From Bdellovibrio sp. NC01 (lineage in GTDB: Bacteria; Bdellovibrionota; Bdellovibrionia; Bdellovibrionales; Bdellovibrionaceae), in assembly GCF_006874625.1 (NCBI RefSeq), contig NZ_CP030034.1:682001-746000 (forward strand): a stretch of 64,000 bases of DNA, written 5' to 3'. Shown piece after piece: positions 43,676-52,718 of this stretch. The translations under genes were made by a program, and so were the position numbers. The notes under the pieces are model-generated. The model saw nothing but the letters and a program-made list of their open reading frames with translations. It had not been told where the DNA came from and ran no database searches. How positions within the stretch are numbered: position 1 is the first letter of the stretch; each line of letters starts with the position of its first letter.

Positions 43676-43844
43676 CCCATAACCAAAGCAGGGGCTTTTC
43701 AAGCCTCATTCGAAGTGTTCCACTATTTTCCAAAGCGTCTAAAGTTTAGATAGTCTTTCCATTTTTATACTCGAAGTACTTTACCCAAGCGCTCTAAAAG
43801 ATCATTCGCTATAACGTCATGGAACTTAATAAAAAGGATCATGT

Positions 43845-44225
43845 ATGAATAAAGCGGTAATCACTTTGTTAGCGACTTTACTTACGACTTCGGCGGGCTT
43901 CGCGCAAACTTTGAAATGTGTTGGCTCTTATGAAACTGAACAGGGCGGAACAGACAAAGTTACTTTGACTGTGAACTTAGACGACTCTGCAAATCCATTC
44001 GTAAAAGTTAAAACTTCTGAGTATTCAAAATATTTCGTGTCAGAAGACCCTATCACACTGAAACAAAATATCGATGGCAGCCTGACAGCTATCGCAGGTT
44101 CGGGTGATCGTGGTGAGCTTTATTTGAAACTGACTATCGCAGGTAACGAGGCTTCAGCACTTTATTCTGAAGATGATTCTGGTTGGAATTACGAAATTCA
44201 AAGTTCAGATCTTCAATGCAAATAA
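43845..44225 (+). CDS. Small secreted protein of unknown function
   Basis: AAAAGGATC precedes the ATG. The 126-residue product has a signal peptide (MNKAVITLLATLLTTSAGFA) and a beta-rich mature part with cysteines at the ends (LKCVGS, LQCK), the same layout as the protein at 23062. Family unknown. A strong terminator follows. Confidence 0.65.
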   Translation: MNKAVITLLATLLTTSAGFAQTLKCVGSYETEQGGTDKVTLTVNLDDSANPFVKVKTSEYSKYFVSEDPITLKQNIDGSLTAIAGSGDRGELYLKLTIAGNEASALYSEDDSGWNYEIQSSDLQCK

Positions 44226-44248
44226 TCTGAAGACGACAGAAGACAAAA

Positions 44249-44279
44249 TAAAAAAGGGACCATGTGGTCCCTTTTTTTA
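44249..44279. terminator. Terminator between convergent genes
   Basis: AAAAAGGGACC and GGTCCCTTTTTTT pair around ATGT; both directions have T tracts, so it may serve the secreted gene and the convergent IHF/HU gene. Confidence 0.9.
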
Positions 44280-44303
44280 TGCAATTTTACGAGGGAAAAC
44301 GGA

Positions 44304-44591
44304 CTAGCCGCCTTTGCCTGTATTGATGTCTTCTTTAAGTTCTTTACCCACTTTAAAGAATGGAAGTTTCTTTTCTTCGACATTGATGATTTCGCCAGTA
44401 CGCGGGTTGCGGCCTTTGTAAGCGCCGTATTGACGGTTCACAAATGAACCGAAACCACGGATTTCAATGCGGTCGTCACGCATTAACGCCTCAACCATAG
44501 AGTCGAAAATAGTGTTAACGACAGTCTCTGCTTTTACGCGAGTGATGCCTGCTTTTTCAGAGATCAAATTAATCAAATCCGCTTTCGTCAT
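44304..44591 (-). CDS. IHF/HU-family DNA-bending protein
   Basis: The start at 44591 (MTKADLINLISEKAG) has GGAAG upstream. The 95-residue protein has the family body and the DNA-intercalating beta-arm with RGFGSFVNRQYGAYKGRNPRTGE. The arm sequence with GRNP is nearer to IHF than to HU; which IHF subunit cannot be decided without alignment. It bends DNA for replication, recombination and transcription and would be a natural partner for the tyrosine recombinase. Confidence 0.92.
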   Translation of the reverse strand: MTKADLINLISEKAGITRVKAETVVNTIFDSMVEALMRDDRIEIRGFGSFVNRQYGAYKGRNPRTGEIINVEEKKLPFFKVGKELKEDINTGKGG

Positions 44592-44713
44592 CTTCCAGGT
44601 TCCTTCAGAACTCACTTAGGCAATTTCATCTGCCGCTGATCGATAAAGTATTGATAACACTCCCGATTATACAGAAGGGATCAGGGCTGACTACCACTTT
44701 TCAATAGTTTAAC

Positions 44714-45976
44714 TCAATGCTTCTTATACATTCCGCTATTAATGAGGATATTACGGTAGGCATCAAGCACCGATTGGACCAGTTTTGGGGTATCAAACAG
44801 GTCTACAACCCGCTGACGGGCCCTTTCGCCGATTTCGTCCGCAGGCATAGTGCCCGAAAAGATCTCAACCAGCAGGTTACTCATCGAATCGACGTCGGCG
44901 GGGCGAAGCAAAAAGCCATCGCGACCGTCTTCGATAATATTGGCAATTGGGGAAACTTCCGAACCCATAACGACCTTTTTTTGCGCCATGGCTTCTAAAG
45001 TCGATGGCTCAAAACCCGTCGTACGCGAACTCATGTTCACGAAAACATCACCCAAAACGATATAATCTTCCACTTCCGGGGCAGGCACCGCGCCTGTCAA
45101 AATCACGCGATTGCCCAAGGCTAAATTTAGAACTTCGTATTCGATGTTTCTAAATTTTGGACCGTTACCCACGATGATCAAATAGCTGTTCGGTTTTTTA
45201 ATCGCGACTTTTTCAAAAGCTTTTAGGAGCGGAATCATCTCTTGAACTTCAGTCATGTCGCTGATTGTAACTGCGACATGCGAATTTTCAGGAAGACCTA
45301 ACTTTTTACGTAGCTCCAGCGACTTTTCTTTCGGAGACAAGTCACCTAATTCAATCCCATAAGGAACCGTATACGTGTGAAAGTCGGGATAAAGATAATA
45401 TCTTTCAAGAATGATTCTTTGCTGCGGATTCGTGACGAAGATACCGTCCGCTGTTGATAACAACTGACGATCGCCACCATAATAAGTCGTCAAAAACTTA
45501 TAGGCTGTTGCGATCGCCGTCGTCAGCATACTGCCCAACGTTTCGCGTTTCATCGCAAGGATCGCGAACAACTGTGACATTTGTGTCGCTTCTACGTCAT
45601 AGGCCATCGCAATATTGAAATCTTTTTTGCGAGTGCCAATACGGTAGCCTGAAGTGTCGATACTGTGAACTAAGTGAAAAGGTTCTTCGCGGTGAAGTTG
45701 TGCGAACTTCTGGCGTGCCGCCAATTGGAAGTTCATGTGCGAAAGATTTTTTGCACCTTCATGAAGATAAAATACGCGCACGCCATCGCGAGTGACTTCT
45801 GGCTTTTTTAAGAATGAAGTTGTCGAGATGACTGTGACCTTATGACCTTCGCGCGCAAGACCACGAGCAATCGGCCATAAAAATCCGTGATCAGTCGCAC
45901 GACTTAAAATAGGAAAGCGTGCTGACGTTAGGCAGATATTTAAATTTTCAGGAAGTTTCTGCTTCGAAGACCACAT
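44714..45976 (-). CDS. GT4-family glycosyltransferase
   Basis: The 420-residue product is a GT-B fold enzyme: N-terminal acceptor domain with FLWPIARGLAREGHKVTV, and C-terminal nucleotide-sugar domain with YLIIVGNGPKF and the E-x7-E motif region FEPSTLEAMAQKKVVMGSE. It starts 4 bases after the stop of the next glycosyltransferase-like gene. It probably adds a sugar to a cell-surface glycan; donor unknown. Confidence 0.88.
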   Translation of the reverse strand: MWSSKQKLPENLNICLTSARFPILSRATDHGFLWPIARGLAREGHKVTVISTTSFLKKPEVTRDGVRVFYLHEGAKNLSHMNFQLAARQKFAQLHREEPFHLVHSIDTSGYRIGTRKKDFNIAMAYDVEATQMSQLFAILAMKRETLGSMLTTAIATAYKFLTTYYGGDRQLLSTADGIFVTNPQQRIILERYYLYPDFHTYTVPYGIELGDLSPKEKSLELRKKLGLPENSHVAVTISDMTEVQEMIPLLKAFEKVAIKKPNSYLIIVGNGPKFRNIEYEVLNLALGNRVILTGAVPAPEVEDYIVLGDVFVNMSSRTTGFEPSTLEAMAQKKVVMGSEVSPIANIIEDGRDGFLLRPADVDSMSNLLVEIFSGTMPADEIGERARQRVVDLFDTPKLVQSVLDAYRNILINSGMYKKH

Positions 45977-45980
45977 GCCT

Positions 45981-47096
45981 TTATCTTAGATGAGATAAAG
46001 CCTTGTTGTACAGACGATTGAGTTCATTTAAAGAAGAATCGATCAGATGACTGTTTTGAGCACGCTGTTCAGACAGGACTTCTGGCAAGCGCAGGTGAGG
46101 ACGCGATAGCAATTTCACCAAGTCTCTTTGAATGTGTTCGTGGTTTAGAACCCAGCAATTCACCGTATTCTTCCAAAGATCGGCGTGCACGCTGGTCTGT
46201 TTTGAATCCAAGACCATGATTGCTTGCGATTGAATGGCGCGCAAATAGTACTCGGTCATTTCGACAGGAGTAAAACGTTGCCCAGCTAAAACAAAAGCCG
46301 TCGCACGTTCCAATAAAATCTTTGTCAGGTGGGGAGCGAGCGATCCGGTTACAACCCAACGGTTGCCGCAGTCGTATTTTTCCATCCACGCCGCAAACTG
46401 TTTGCGATCACGAAGCGGCCAGTGAGAATAAGATCCCCACAATGCGACTTTGTGTTTCTGCGCCAGTGTACGAAGACGAACAAATGAAGCTGAATCGGGT
46501 CTAAAACGCGATTCGCGGAAAGGAACAACGAAATATTCTTCATCAGCCAAATCCGCGATCAAACGAGCTTCGCTGCCATCGGCATACGTTTCACTCATCG
46601 CTGATTTGCTGAAATCCAAAGCGGGCGGCAAAATGCCGCGACCTTGTTGATTGGCTTTCACATTCAAACCACGAAGTTGCCCCAAAGTTTCAACAGTTGG
46701 GCATGTGATGATGTCACTTTCTTCAACCAAGTATCTGACGGGATTTGTTCTGCGCAAACCAAAACGAATGTTTAGCAAAGAAGTCGTTAACACGCATGAA
46801 GGATGTGATTTCGCAAAAGTCGAAAGCACGATTTGTGCTGGCGACATTTTATCTTCTTCTAAAACAAGATGCAGAATTTGCGGTTGCAGTCCGAACAGGC
46901 CCGGGATGATTTTAATCCCTTCAAGGAAACTCCACTTTTTGAAGTAAGCCATGAACTCGATATTGCGAAGCTCACCCAAAGGTTCTTCGCCATAACTTGT
47001 TAGCATCACCACTTCGTGTTGTTGACTGCGCAAAGCTTGCGCTAGTTGCCACGAAGTCGCTGTGATTTTTTTGCTAACAAGAATTATTTTCGCCAT
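45981..47096 (-). CDS. Glycosyltransferase-like GT-B protein
   Basis: The 371-residue protein opens MAKIILVSKKITATSWQLAQAL and has GT-B features: an HLVLEEDKMSPAQ region and C-terminal WGSYSHWPLRDRKQF ... VLAGQRFTPVEMTEYYLRAIQSQAIMVLD. The classic E-x7-E is not exact, so donor specificity and activity are uncertain. Its start overlaps the Nudix gene by 13 bases and it sits just before the GT4 gene; the set looks like one operon. Confidence 0.7.
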   Translation of the reverse strand: MAKIILVSKKITATSWQLAQALRSQQHEVVMLTSYGEEPLGELRNIEFMAYFKKWSFLEGIKIIPGLFGLQPQILHLVLEEDKMSPAQIVLSTFAKSHPSCVLTTSLLNIRFGLRRTNPVRYLVEESDIITCPTVETLGQLRGLNVKANQQGRGILPPALDFSKSAMSETYADGSEARLIADLADEEYFVVPFRESRFRPDSASFVRLRTLAQKHKVALWGSYSHWPLRDRKQFAAWMEKYDCGNRWVVTGSLAPHLTKILLERATAFVLAGQRFTPVEMTEYYLRAIQSQAIMVLDSKQTSVHADLWKNTVNCWVLNHEHIQRDLVKLLSRPHLRLPEVLSEQRAQNSHLIDSSLNELNRLYNKALSHLR

Positions 47097-47545
47097 TCAA
47101 TCCCTAGGGCTTTGTAAATCCTGTCCAGGATTTTACGGTTCGCTTCCGGAATGTTTCGGTGCTTTAGTTCTTCAGGGTGAATCCACTCAAGCATCATATG
47201 GTGTTTGGCACGAGGCTCGCCCTTCCAATACAGGATCTCATAGAACAAAATGAGAATCCCTACATCCCCATACGAATGGCTGCACGCCAGCTTCAATTCG
47301 CCGACTTCAGCTTCAATACCGAGCTCTTCATTGAGTTCACGAGCAAGGGCTTGTTCTGGAGTCTCGCCATTTTCGATTTTGCCACCAGGAAATTCCCATT
47401 GACCTGCAAGAGAGTTGTTTTCAGGACGTTGACCGACAAGAATTTTGCCGTCTTTGCGCAAGAAGCCCGCAACCACAGGAATCCAATGACCCTTACGGAT
47501 CTTAGATTTTCTAGGTTTAACTGCAGTGCTGCTATCTTCGCTCAT
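47084..47545 (-). CDS. Nudix hydrolase, MutT-like
   Basis: The ATG at 47545 (MSEDSSTAVKPRKSK) has AGAAGG upstream. The Nudix box is GGKIENGETPEQALARELNEEL, with the GX5EX7REUXEEXGU pattern, and WEFPGGK precedes it as in 8-oxo-dGTPases. 153 residues. It removes oxidised or otherwise altered nucleotides or ADP-sugars. It overlaps pyrD by 14 bases and the glycosyltransferase by 13. Confidence 0.9.
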   Translation of the reverse strand: MSEDSSTAVKPRKSKIRKGHWIPVVAGFLRKDGKILVGQRPENNSLAGQWEFPGGKIENGETPEQALARELNEELGIEAEVGELKLACSHSYGDVGILILFYEILYWKGEPRAKHHMMLEWIHPEELKHRNIPEANRKILDRIYKALGIEWRK

Positions 47546-48515
47546 TGTACCTTCTTGCAACCTCGTGGAAAAAACCAGGACCTTGAAACACGAGTGCAGA
47601 ATAAATTTGAACAAGATTAGCGCCCATTTGCAATCTTTCAAAGACATCGTCTGGGGTCATAACACCTCCAGCGCTTACCAGAAGCTTATCCTCGCGATTT
47701 TTGCCTAAAATTTGCACAGCAATTTGCAAGGCGCGTAGCGAGAGGTCCTTTAATGGAGCCCCTGAAAGGCCGCCTTCCTCTGGAAAATGGCAACCTTGAG
47801 GGCGAGAAAGTGTGGTGTTCGTCAAAACGAATCCATCAATTCCGATATCGTTGCAATGAGTGATGGCCTCTGCCAAGGCATCTTCGCCCATGTCAGGACT
47901 CAGTTTTACTAACACCGGAGTGGGTTCAAAATGTGAAACTTTGTCGATGATTGGACACAAGAGGTTGCGAAGGTTGTCTTTGTTCTGAAGGTCACGAAGT
48001 CCTTTGGTGTTGGGACTTGAAACGTTCACAACAAAAGCATCCGCAAAAGGACGGAATGTATCGACCAAACTTAAATAGTCGCTCACGGCCTCATTGTTTG
48101 GAGTTGATCGGTTCTTTCCAATATTGATGAAAATCGGAGTACGAAATTTCGGTGCATAAGAGGCAAGATTATAAAAGACTTCGTCAGCACCATGGCTTGG
48201 GAAACCCATCTTGTTCCACATCGCTTGCAGTCTTTTATCGCGATCCATGATTTTGCCAGGATTCGCATTTTGTGGCAGGGGAGTGACCGTACCGATTTCG
48301 ACGAAGCCTGCACCAAGTCTCCACCAGTCGTTCAAGTGTTCTGCATTCTTATCAACACCGCCCGCAATACCCAATGGATTTGCAAACGTCATATCCTTCC
48401 AAGTGAAGCTATTCCACTCGGGAGTTTTCTTTCCATAGGCCATTGAAATAAAAGGAAGTGTGAAGGGAATCAGATCATGAGCGAGTTGCGGTGGTAACAA
48501 AAGCCAAGGGCGCAT
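47532..48515 (-). CDS. pyrD: Dihydroorotate dehydrogenase (quinone), class 2
   Basis: The ATG at 48515 has GGAG 9 bases upstream, giving 327 residues. The enzyme oxidises dihydroorotate to orotate in pyrimidine synthesis and passes electrons to quinone. Typical features are NPLGIAGGVDKNAE (FMN loop), FVEIGTVTPLPQNANPG, the catalytic Ser region FVVNVSSPNTKGLRDLQ, and IVSAGGV-like VSAGGVMTPDDVFERLQMGA. The hydrophobic N-terminal helix (PWLLLPPQLAHDLIPF) fits membrane association. First gene of the pyrD-Nudix-GT-GT unit. Confidence 0.96.
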   Translation of the reverse strand: MRPWLLLPPQLAHDLIPFTLPFISMAYGKKTPEWNSFTWKDMTFANPLGIAGGVDKNAEHLNDWWRLGAGFVEIGTVTPLPQNANPGKIMDRDKRLQAMWNKMGFPSHGADEVFYNLASYAPKFRTPIFINIGKNRSTPNNEAVSDYLSLVDTFRPFADAFVVNVSSPNTKGLRDLQNKDNLRNLLCPIIDKVSHFEPTPVLVKLSPDMGEDALAEAITHCNDIGIDGFVLTNTTLSRPQGCHFPEEGGLSGAPLKDLSLRALQIAVQILGKNREDKLLVSAGGVMTPDDVFERLQMGANLVQIYSALVFQGPGFFHEVARRYNERR

Positions 48516-48542
48516 GCGACTAAACTCCAAAGTCCAAAAACT

Positions 48543-48570
48543 AAAGAGGCGACTTGCGTCGCCTCTTTTA
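48543..48570. terminator. Terminator of gdhA
   Basis: AAAGAGGCGAC and GTCGCCTCTTT pair around TTGC between gdhA and pyrD; on the minus strand T tracts follow. Confidence 0.9.
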
Positions 48571-48576
48571 AGAAAA

Positions 48577-49851
48577 CTATCTTGGGTACAAGCCTCTTAG
48601 AAGCATTGCTTTTTCAAGACGTTGAACAGAAACCGCCATAGCAGCAGATCTCATATCGACGTTTTTCTCTTTCGACATCGCAAAACCTTTATCGAAAGCT
48701 TTTGTGATGATCGTTTTCAATTTACCGTTTACTTCTTCTTCGTCCCAGAACAACGCCATCGTGTCTTGAACCCATTCAAAGTAAGATACGATTACGCCAC
48801 CGCCGTTGGCGATAACGTCTGGAGCGATGAACACACCACGTTTAACAAGAATTTTAGTTCCTGCATTTGTGATAGGACCGTTCGCACCTTCAACGATGAT
48901 TTTCGCTTGGATTTTTTCAGCGTTGTGAGTGTCGATTTGGTTTTCAAGAGCGCACGGGAACAAAGCATCACATTTTACTTCAAGCAATTCTTCATTGCTG
49001 ATTGGTTGTGCTTTTGGATAACCCTTCAAGAATTTGTGAGCTTTCACGTATTCAAGAACTTCAGGGATATCAAGACCGTCACCGTTGAAGATACCACCAG
49101 AAACGTCAGACACTGCTACGATACGCGCACCACGATCGTGTGCGAATTTCGCTGCGAATGAACCTACGTTACCGAAACCTTGGATCGCGATAGTCGCGCC
49201 CTTCATGCTCATGTTGCAAACTTCGAACGCTTTTTCAGCTACGTAAACAACGCCCAAACCTGTAGCGTGGTTACGACCCAAGGAACCGCCGATTTCAACT
49301 GGTTTACCAGTGACAACACCCGGTTGCGCAAAGCCACCTTGCTCTTGTGAGTAAGTGTCCATGAACCAAGCCATTGTTTGTGGATCAGTACCCACGTCTG
49401 GAGCTGGGATATCTTTAGTTGGTCCAACAAATGGGCCAATTTCAGATGCATAACGACGAGTTAGATTTTGTTTTTCAGTGCGAGAAAGTTTAGTTGGATC
49501 AACAGTGATACCACCTTTCGCGCCACCCAATGGAAGACCTAGAACAGAGTTTTTGAAAGTCATCAAAGCGGCAAGGCCGACAACTTCTTGAAGGTCTACG
49601 TTTTGGTGATAACGAATACCACCCTTGTAAGGGCCCAATGTTGGAGAGTATTGAACGCGGTAACCTGTGAATACTTTCACAGAGTAGTCGTCCATACGCA
49701 CAGGTACTGAAACCGTGATGCTACGACGAGGGCGTTTAAGACGTTCTAGTACGTTAGGGTCGCAGTTAATAATTTTAGCTGCTTCATCGAGAGTCTGAAT
49801 GGCGTTTCTAAACAACGGGCCATCGTAAAGTGGCTCGATTTTGTTTTCCAT
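48577..49851 (-). CDS. gdhA: Glutamate dehydrogenase
   Basis: The ATG at 49851 (MENKIEPLYDGPLFRNA) has AAGGAG upstream; 424 residues. Conserved blocks are GPYKGGIRYHQNV, LPLGGAKGGI with the catalytic Lys, PAPDVGTDPQTMAWFMD, and the dinucleotide fold IQGFGNVGSFAA. The enzyme links glutamate to 2-oxoglutarate and ammonia. Whether it prefers NAD or NADP cannot be settled here; the size and PLGGAKGG motif fit the roughly 420-residue family used for glutamate breakdown. In a predator living on amino acids a catabolic role is likely (inference). Confidence 0.95.
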   Translation of the reverse strand: MENKIEPLYDGPLFRNAIQTLDEAAKIINCDPNVLERLKRPRRSITVSVPVRMDDYSVKVFTGYRVQYSPTLGPYKGGIRYHQNVDLQEVVGLAALMTFKNSVLGLPLGGAKGGITVDPTKLSRTEKQNLTRRYASEIGPFVGPTKDIPAPDVGTDPQTMAWFMDTYSQEQGGFAQPGVVTGKPVEIGGSLGRNHATGLGVVYVAEKAFEVCNMSMKGATIAIQGFGNVGSFAAKFAHDRGARIVAVSDVSGGIFNGDGLDIPEVLEYVKAHKFLKGYPKAQPISNEELLEVKCDALFPCALENQIDTHNAEKIQAKIIVEGANGPITNAGTKILVKRGVFIAPDVIANGGGVIVSYFEWVQDTMALFWDEEEVNGKLKTIITKAFDKGFAMSKEKNVDMRSAAMAVSVQRLEKAMLLRGLYPR

Positions 49852-49963
49852 GATATGTGTCTCCTTAAAAATACACGATCGAATTTTAATTAAGTAAATA
49901 CTCAGTGTCACTCAGGAAAAAGGGTGATGACTCGGTGGTTCTTTTCGTCCACAATCAAGACCT

Positions 49964-51685
49964 ATGCTTCGGTCTTGCTTTGCTTCTATCACACTCATTT
50001 TTCTGACAATTCCGGTTTACGCTTCGCCAAGTCAGAATCCGCAACAAGCTTTCATGGAGCAATTCCAAAGCTCCCGCATCCAGTTTCCTTCGGAAGACTC
50101 AGCGATTTTGAAAGACAGCCCGGGGCGTTATCCTTCACTGATGAACTTTCTCTTCGAAAGTGTACTGGGTTGGGCACCCACCGGCATAGGCAAGACAATG
50201 TCTGCCGGATGTAATCCCGATGTTTGGCAGGAACGCATGCTGGACCCACGGGTTAGAACCTCGCCGCAAATCCAGGGTGCACTCGTACAAAAATACCTCG
50301 GCGATTGCCGTGCGGAGCTAGAAACGGGCGTTACGGGCGATCTTGAAAACGGTCGCAAGATGATGAGTATGAGTTTCAAGCCGCAAGCTCATCCCTTTTT
50401 ACGAAGAGTCGTCATAAATCTTCCGGGCAACGTGCGTTTAAAAGGTCTTTTGGGACTTAAAGGAGACTTCAAACGTCGTCCTCTTGTGATCATGCGCTTG
50501 GGAATTTTTTCGAGTGTTGAAACGTTCAGACCCGAACGCGCATGGTTGATGATGTTGTTTGAACAATCCCCATTCAACGTTCTTGTTCTAGAGAACATGT
50601 CGAGCGCTGACTTTGTCGCAGACAACAATCAGTTTTCTTTCGGTGGTTACGATGAAGGGATTCAAAATATCCTGATCGCAAAAATGTTGCGTGACCCGAA
50701 CGAGCCGCTATCACGTTTGATCGATAGTGTGCATGTTTTTGGAATTAGCTTGGGCGGCCATGGTGTGCTGTTCTCTTCATTGTTGAACAAGTACAATTCG
50801 CCTGCGGGTTATCCGTTGATTCAAAGCTCTTTGGCATTCTGTCCGGTTGTGAACTTGCAGAATACGATGCACAACTTAGCGGAAACGCCAGGATTGAAAA
50901 CGGCCTTTGTCGATATGTGGAGCCGAAAACGTTTAACCGGTCTTGATAAAAAACTTCCCGCTGTTGATGGCCACGATTCGTTTCGATTTTTATCCAAAGC
51001 AGTGTCAGAAGTTGTGCGCAACTATCAAGGTGGTTTGTCTTACGTGTCCACTGTGAAGCTGCCGCCGGGAATGAAAGATGGCAGTGACTTTTGGGGCTTG
51101 AATGATTTCTGGAAATACTATCAAGATGTGCAAGAGCCGGTGATGGTTATGGCGACGGAACGCGACGCCCTTGTGCCTTACGATATGAACGCTTATTCAG
51201 TGATGAATAAGACCATGAAAGTGGCCAGTAAGAACATCAAAGTTGTCGCATTTCCGCAAGGCAATCACTGCACGTTTCCAATCGCCTATGACTGGAAAGC
51301 GATGTCGACCGTGTTTCAATCTTACATCTTATCGCATTCGCCAAGTTTCCGTCTGAAACAACGTGATCTGAATGTGGAATTAACGGATGACGAATGGAAA
51401 GGTTTTTTCAACGGTCCGGTTGTCACGAAGTTCACGGTGCAAGAGCCCGCGAAAGATCATAAGTTTGTTCGTCTTGATGTGAAGCTGACAAACGCCAAGC
51501 AAGACAACAAAGATATGAATCTAAGTTTGCCGCTGTCAGAGTTTGATTTCCGCTTCTTGAACAAAGATCTGAGTGTCAGTGAAAAACAAATGATCGTGCG
51601 TTGGTTGAATCAGAATTTACGTGTGACTTTGCTTCAGAATAACAACAAGCCGACGTTGAAAGTTTCGTGGCCTGTTGCTTTGTAA
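49964..51685 (+). CDS. Secreted alpha/beta hydrolase-fold protein
   Basis: The 573-residue product has a signal peptide (MLRSCFASITLIFLTIPVYA). An alpha/beta hydrolase core lies at about residues 150-450: VFGISLGGHGVLF (Ser nucleophile, about residue 263), MVMATERDALVPYDM (acid, about residue 395) and QGNHCTFP (His, about residue 430), a complete triad. The C-terminal about 110 residues are beta-rich. Substrate unknown; lipid or ester hydrolysis in the periplasm or outside the cell is inferred. No Shine-Dalgarno was seen. Confidence 0.75.
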   Translation: MLRSCFASITLIFLTIPVYASPSQNPQQAFMEQFQSSRIQFPSEDSAILKDSPGRYPSLMNFLFESVLGWAPTGIGKTMSAGCNPDVWQERMLDPRVRTSPQIQGALVQKYLGDCRAELETGVTGDLENGRKMMSMSFKPQAHPFLRRVVINLPGNVRLKGLLGLKGDFKRRPLVIMRLGIFSSVETFRPERAWLMMLFEQSPFNVLVLENMSSADFVADNNQFSFGGYDEGIQNILIAKMLRDPNEPLSRLIDSVHVFGISLGGHGVLFSSLLNKYNSPAGYPLIQSSLAFCPVVNLQNTMHNLAETPGLKTAFVDMWSRKRLTGLDKKLPAVDGHDSFRFLSKAVSEVVRNYQGGLSYVSTVKLPPGMKDGSDFWGLNDFWKYYQDVQEPVMVMATERDALVPYDMNAYSVMNKTMKVASKNIKVVAFPQGNHCTFPIAYDWKAMSTVFQSYILSHSPSFRLKQRDLNVELTDDEWKGFFNGPVVTKFTVQEPAKDHKFVRLDVKLTNAKQDNKDMNLSLPLSEFDFRFLNKDLSVSEKQMIVRWLNQNLRVTLLQNNNKPTLKVSWPVAL

Positions 51686-51687
51686 AA

Positions 51688-52632
51688 TTACTTCGTTAAA
51701 GCCTCTTTGAAAAACTCGGAACGTTCGCCGAGTTTTTGCACGTACGCTTGTACATCTTCTTTTGCTTCGTCGGGAAGACGATGAAACGGAACGATGTGTT
51801 CGTCGGGAACATAGCGGAACGTAAAGTTAATACGACGAGTGTCGAAATTTGAAATCTCATTCAATTTAAAATGTGCATCTTCTTTCGTGTCCACGCGTTG
51901 CACGCGGTGGAACAGATGCTTTTTAAATTTATCGCCACCAAAAATTTGCAAGGACGAATCTTCCAGCCACTGTTGTACAACGACGTTGGATTTGCTTTCC
52001 GTGCTGTGACTTTGCACGAACTGGAACAAAGCTCTTTCGCCGAATGAAATGGAAGCCACGGGACCTGGTTCGAAGTCTTTGTGCTCACCCACGCGCGCGC
52101 AGTCCAAACGCTTGCCATCGGGAAGAATTTGATCGCCATAGTAATTAATCAAGCACGTGTTCAAGTGCCAGCCGCGAGGAATGTCGCGGGGATTGTAGTG
52201 CTCTTTCACTAAGGTTTCGATTTTTTGAATCAAATATTCCAAGATCGGTGGGAAGCCTTCTGCCGTCACACAACGGTTATAGATACCCTTGGGTGGATGG
52301 TAATAATTCAAGCATGCGAATTGCCAATTTCCCAACCAGTAAACCGGGCGTAACAACGGACGTTGTTTTTGATTTTCTGGCGGCGGATTATTTTTAGAAT
52401 AACGCATTTCCCAAATCGGGTAGAGCGTCGAAAGGTAAGTCAGAATCTCTTCTTTTTCGCGCTTAGAAATGTAGTTTTCTTTGTAAATCAAAGCGTTCGG
52501 GGCCGAGCGATCCTCTTGTGCGCGAGACGACAATGGACGACCTGCGTTCTGCGGTCCACGTGGTTTGCCCTGCGGCTTGCCGGAATTTTTATTTGGCGCT
52601 TTGGATTTAAACATAGGCCGAGGTTCTATCAT
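51688..52632 (-). CDS. AlkB-like 2-oxoglutarate/Fe(II) oxygenase
   Basis: The first in-frame ATG (52632) is used; a GTG at 52644 and a later ATG are alternatives. Residues about 1-55 are Pro/Lys/Gly-rich and probably disordered. The catalytic part has LINYYGDQILPDGKRLDCARVGEHKDFEPG (first metal His and Asp), then SISFGERALFQF, a second metal His (HLFHRVQRV) and RRINFTFRYVP, which matches the final Arg-x5-Arg of AlkB. Such enzymes repair alkylated DNA or RNA, or modify tRNA. The substrate is unknown. Confidence 0.8.
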   Translation of the reverse strand: MIEPRPMFKSKAPNKNSGKPQGKPRGPQNAGRPLSSRAQEDRSAPNALIYKENYISKREKEEILTYLSTLYPIWEMRYSKNNPPPENQKQRPLLRPVYWLGNWQFACLNYYHPPKGIYNRCVTAEGFPPILEYLIQKIETLVKEHYNPRDIPRGWHLNTCLINYYGDQILPDGKRLDCARVGEHKDFEPGPVASISFGERALFQFVQSHSTESKSNVVVQQWLEDSSLQIFGGDKFKKHLFHRVQRVDTKEDAHFKLNEISNFDTRRINFTFRYVPDEHIVPFHRLPDEAKEDVQAYVQKLGERSEFFKEALTK

Positions 52633-52718
52633 AGAGCCGCCCACCTCGCCAAGCCCGCGATGTTAGGGGGTGACAGGGGGCTGCGGTTCCGCTAAAAAGA
52701 AGGCCTGGAGATGAAAAA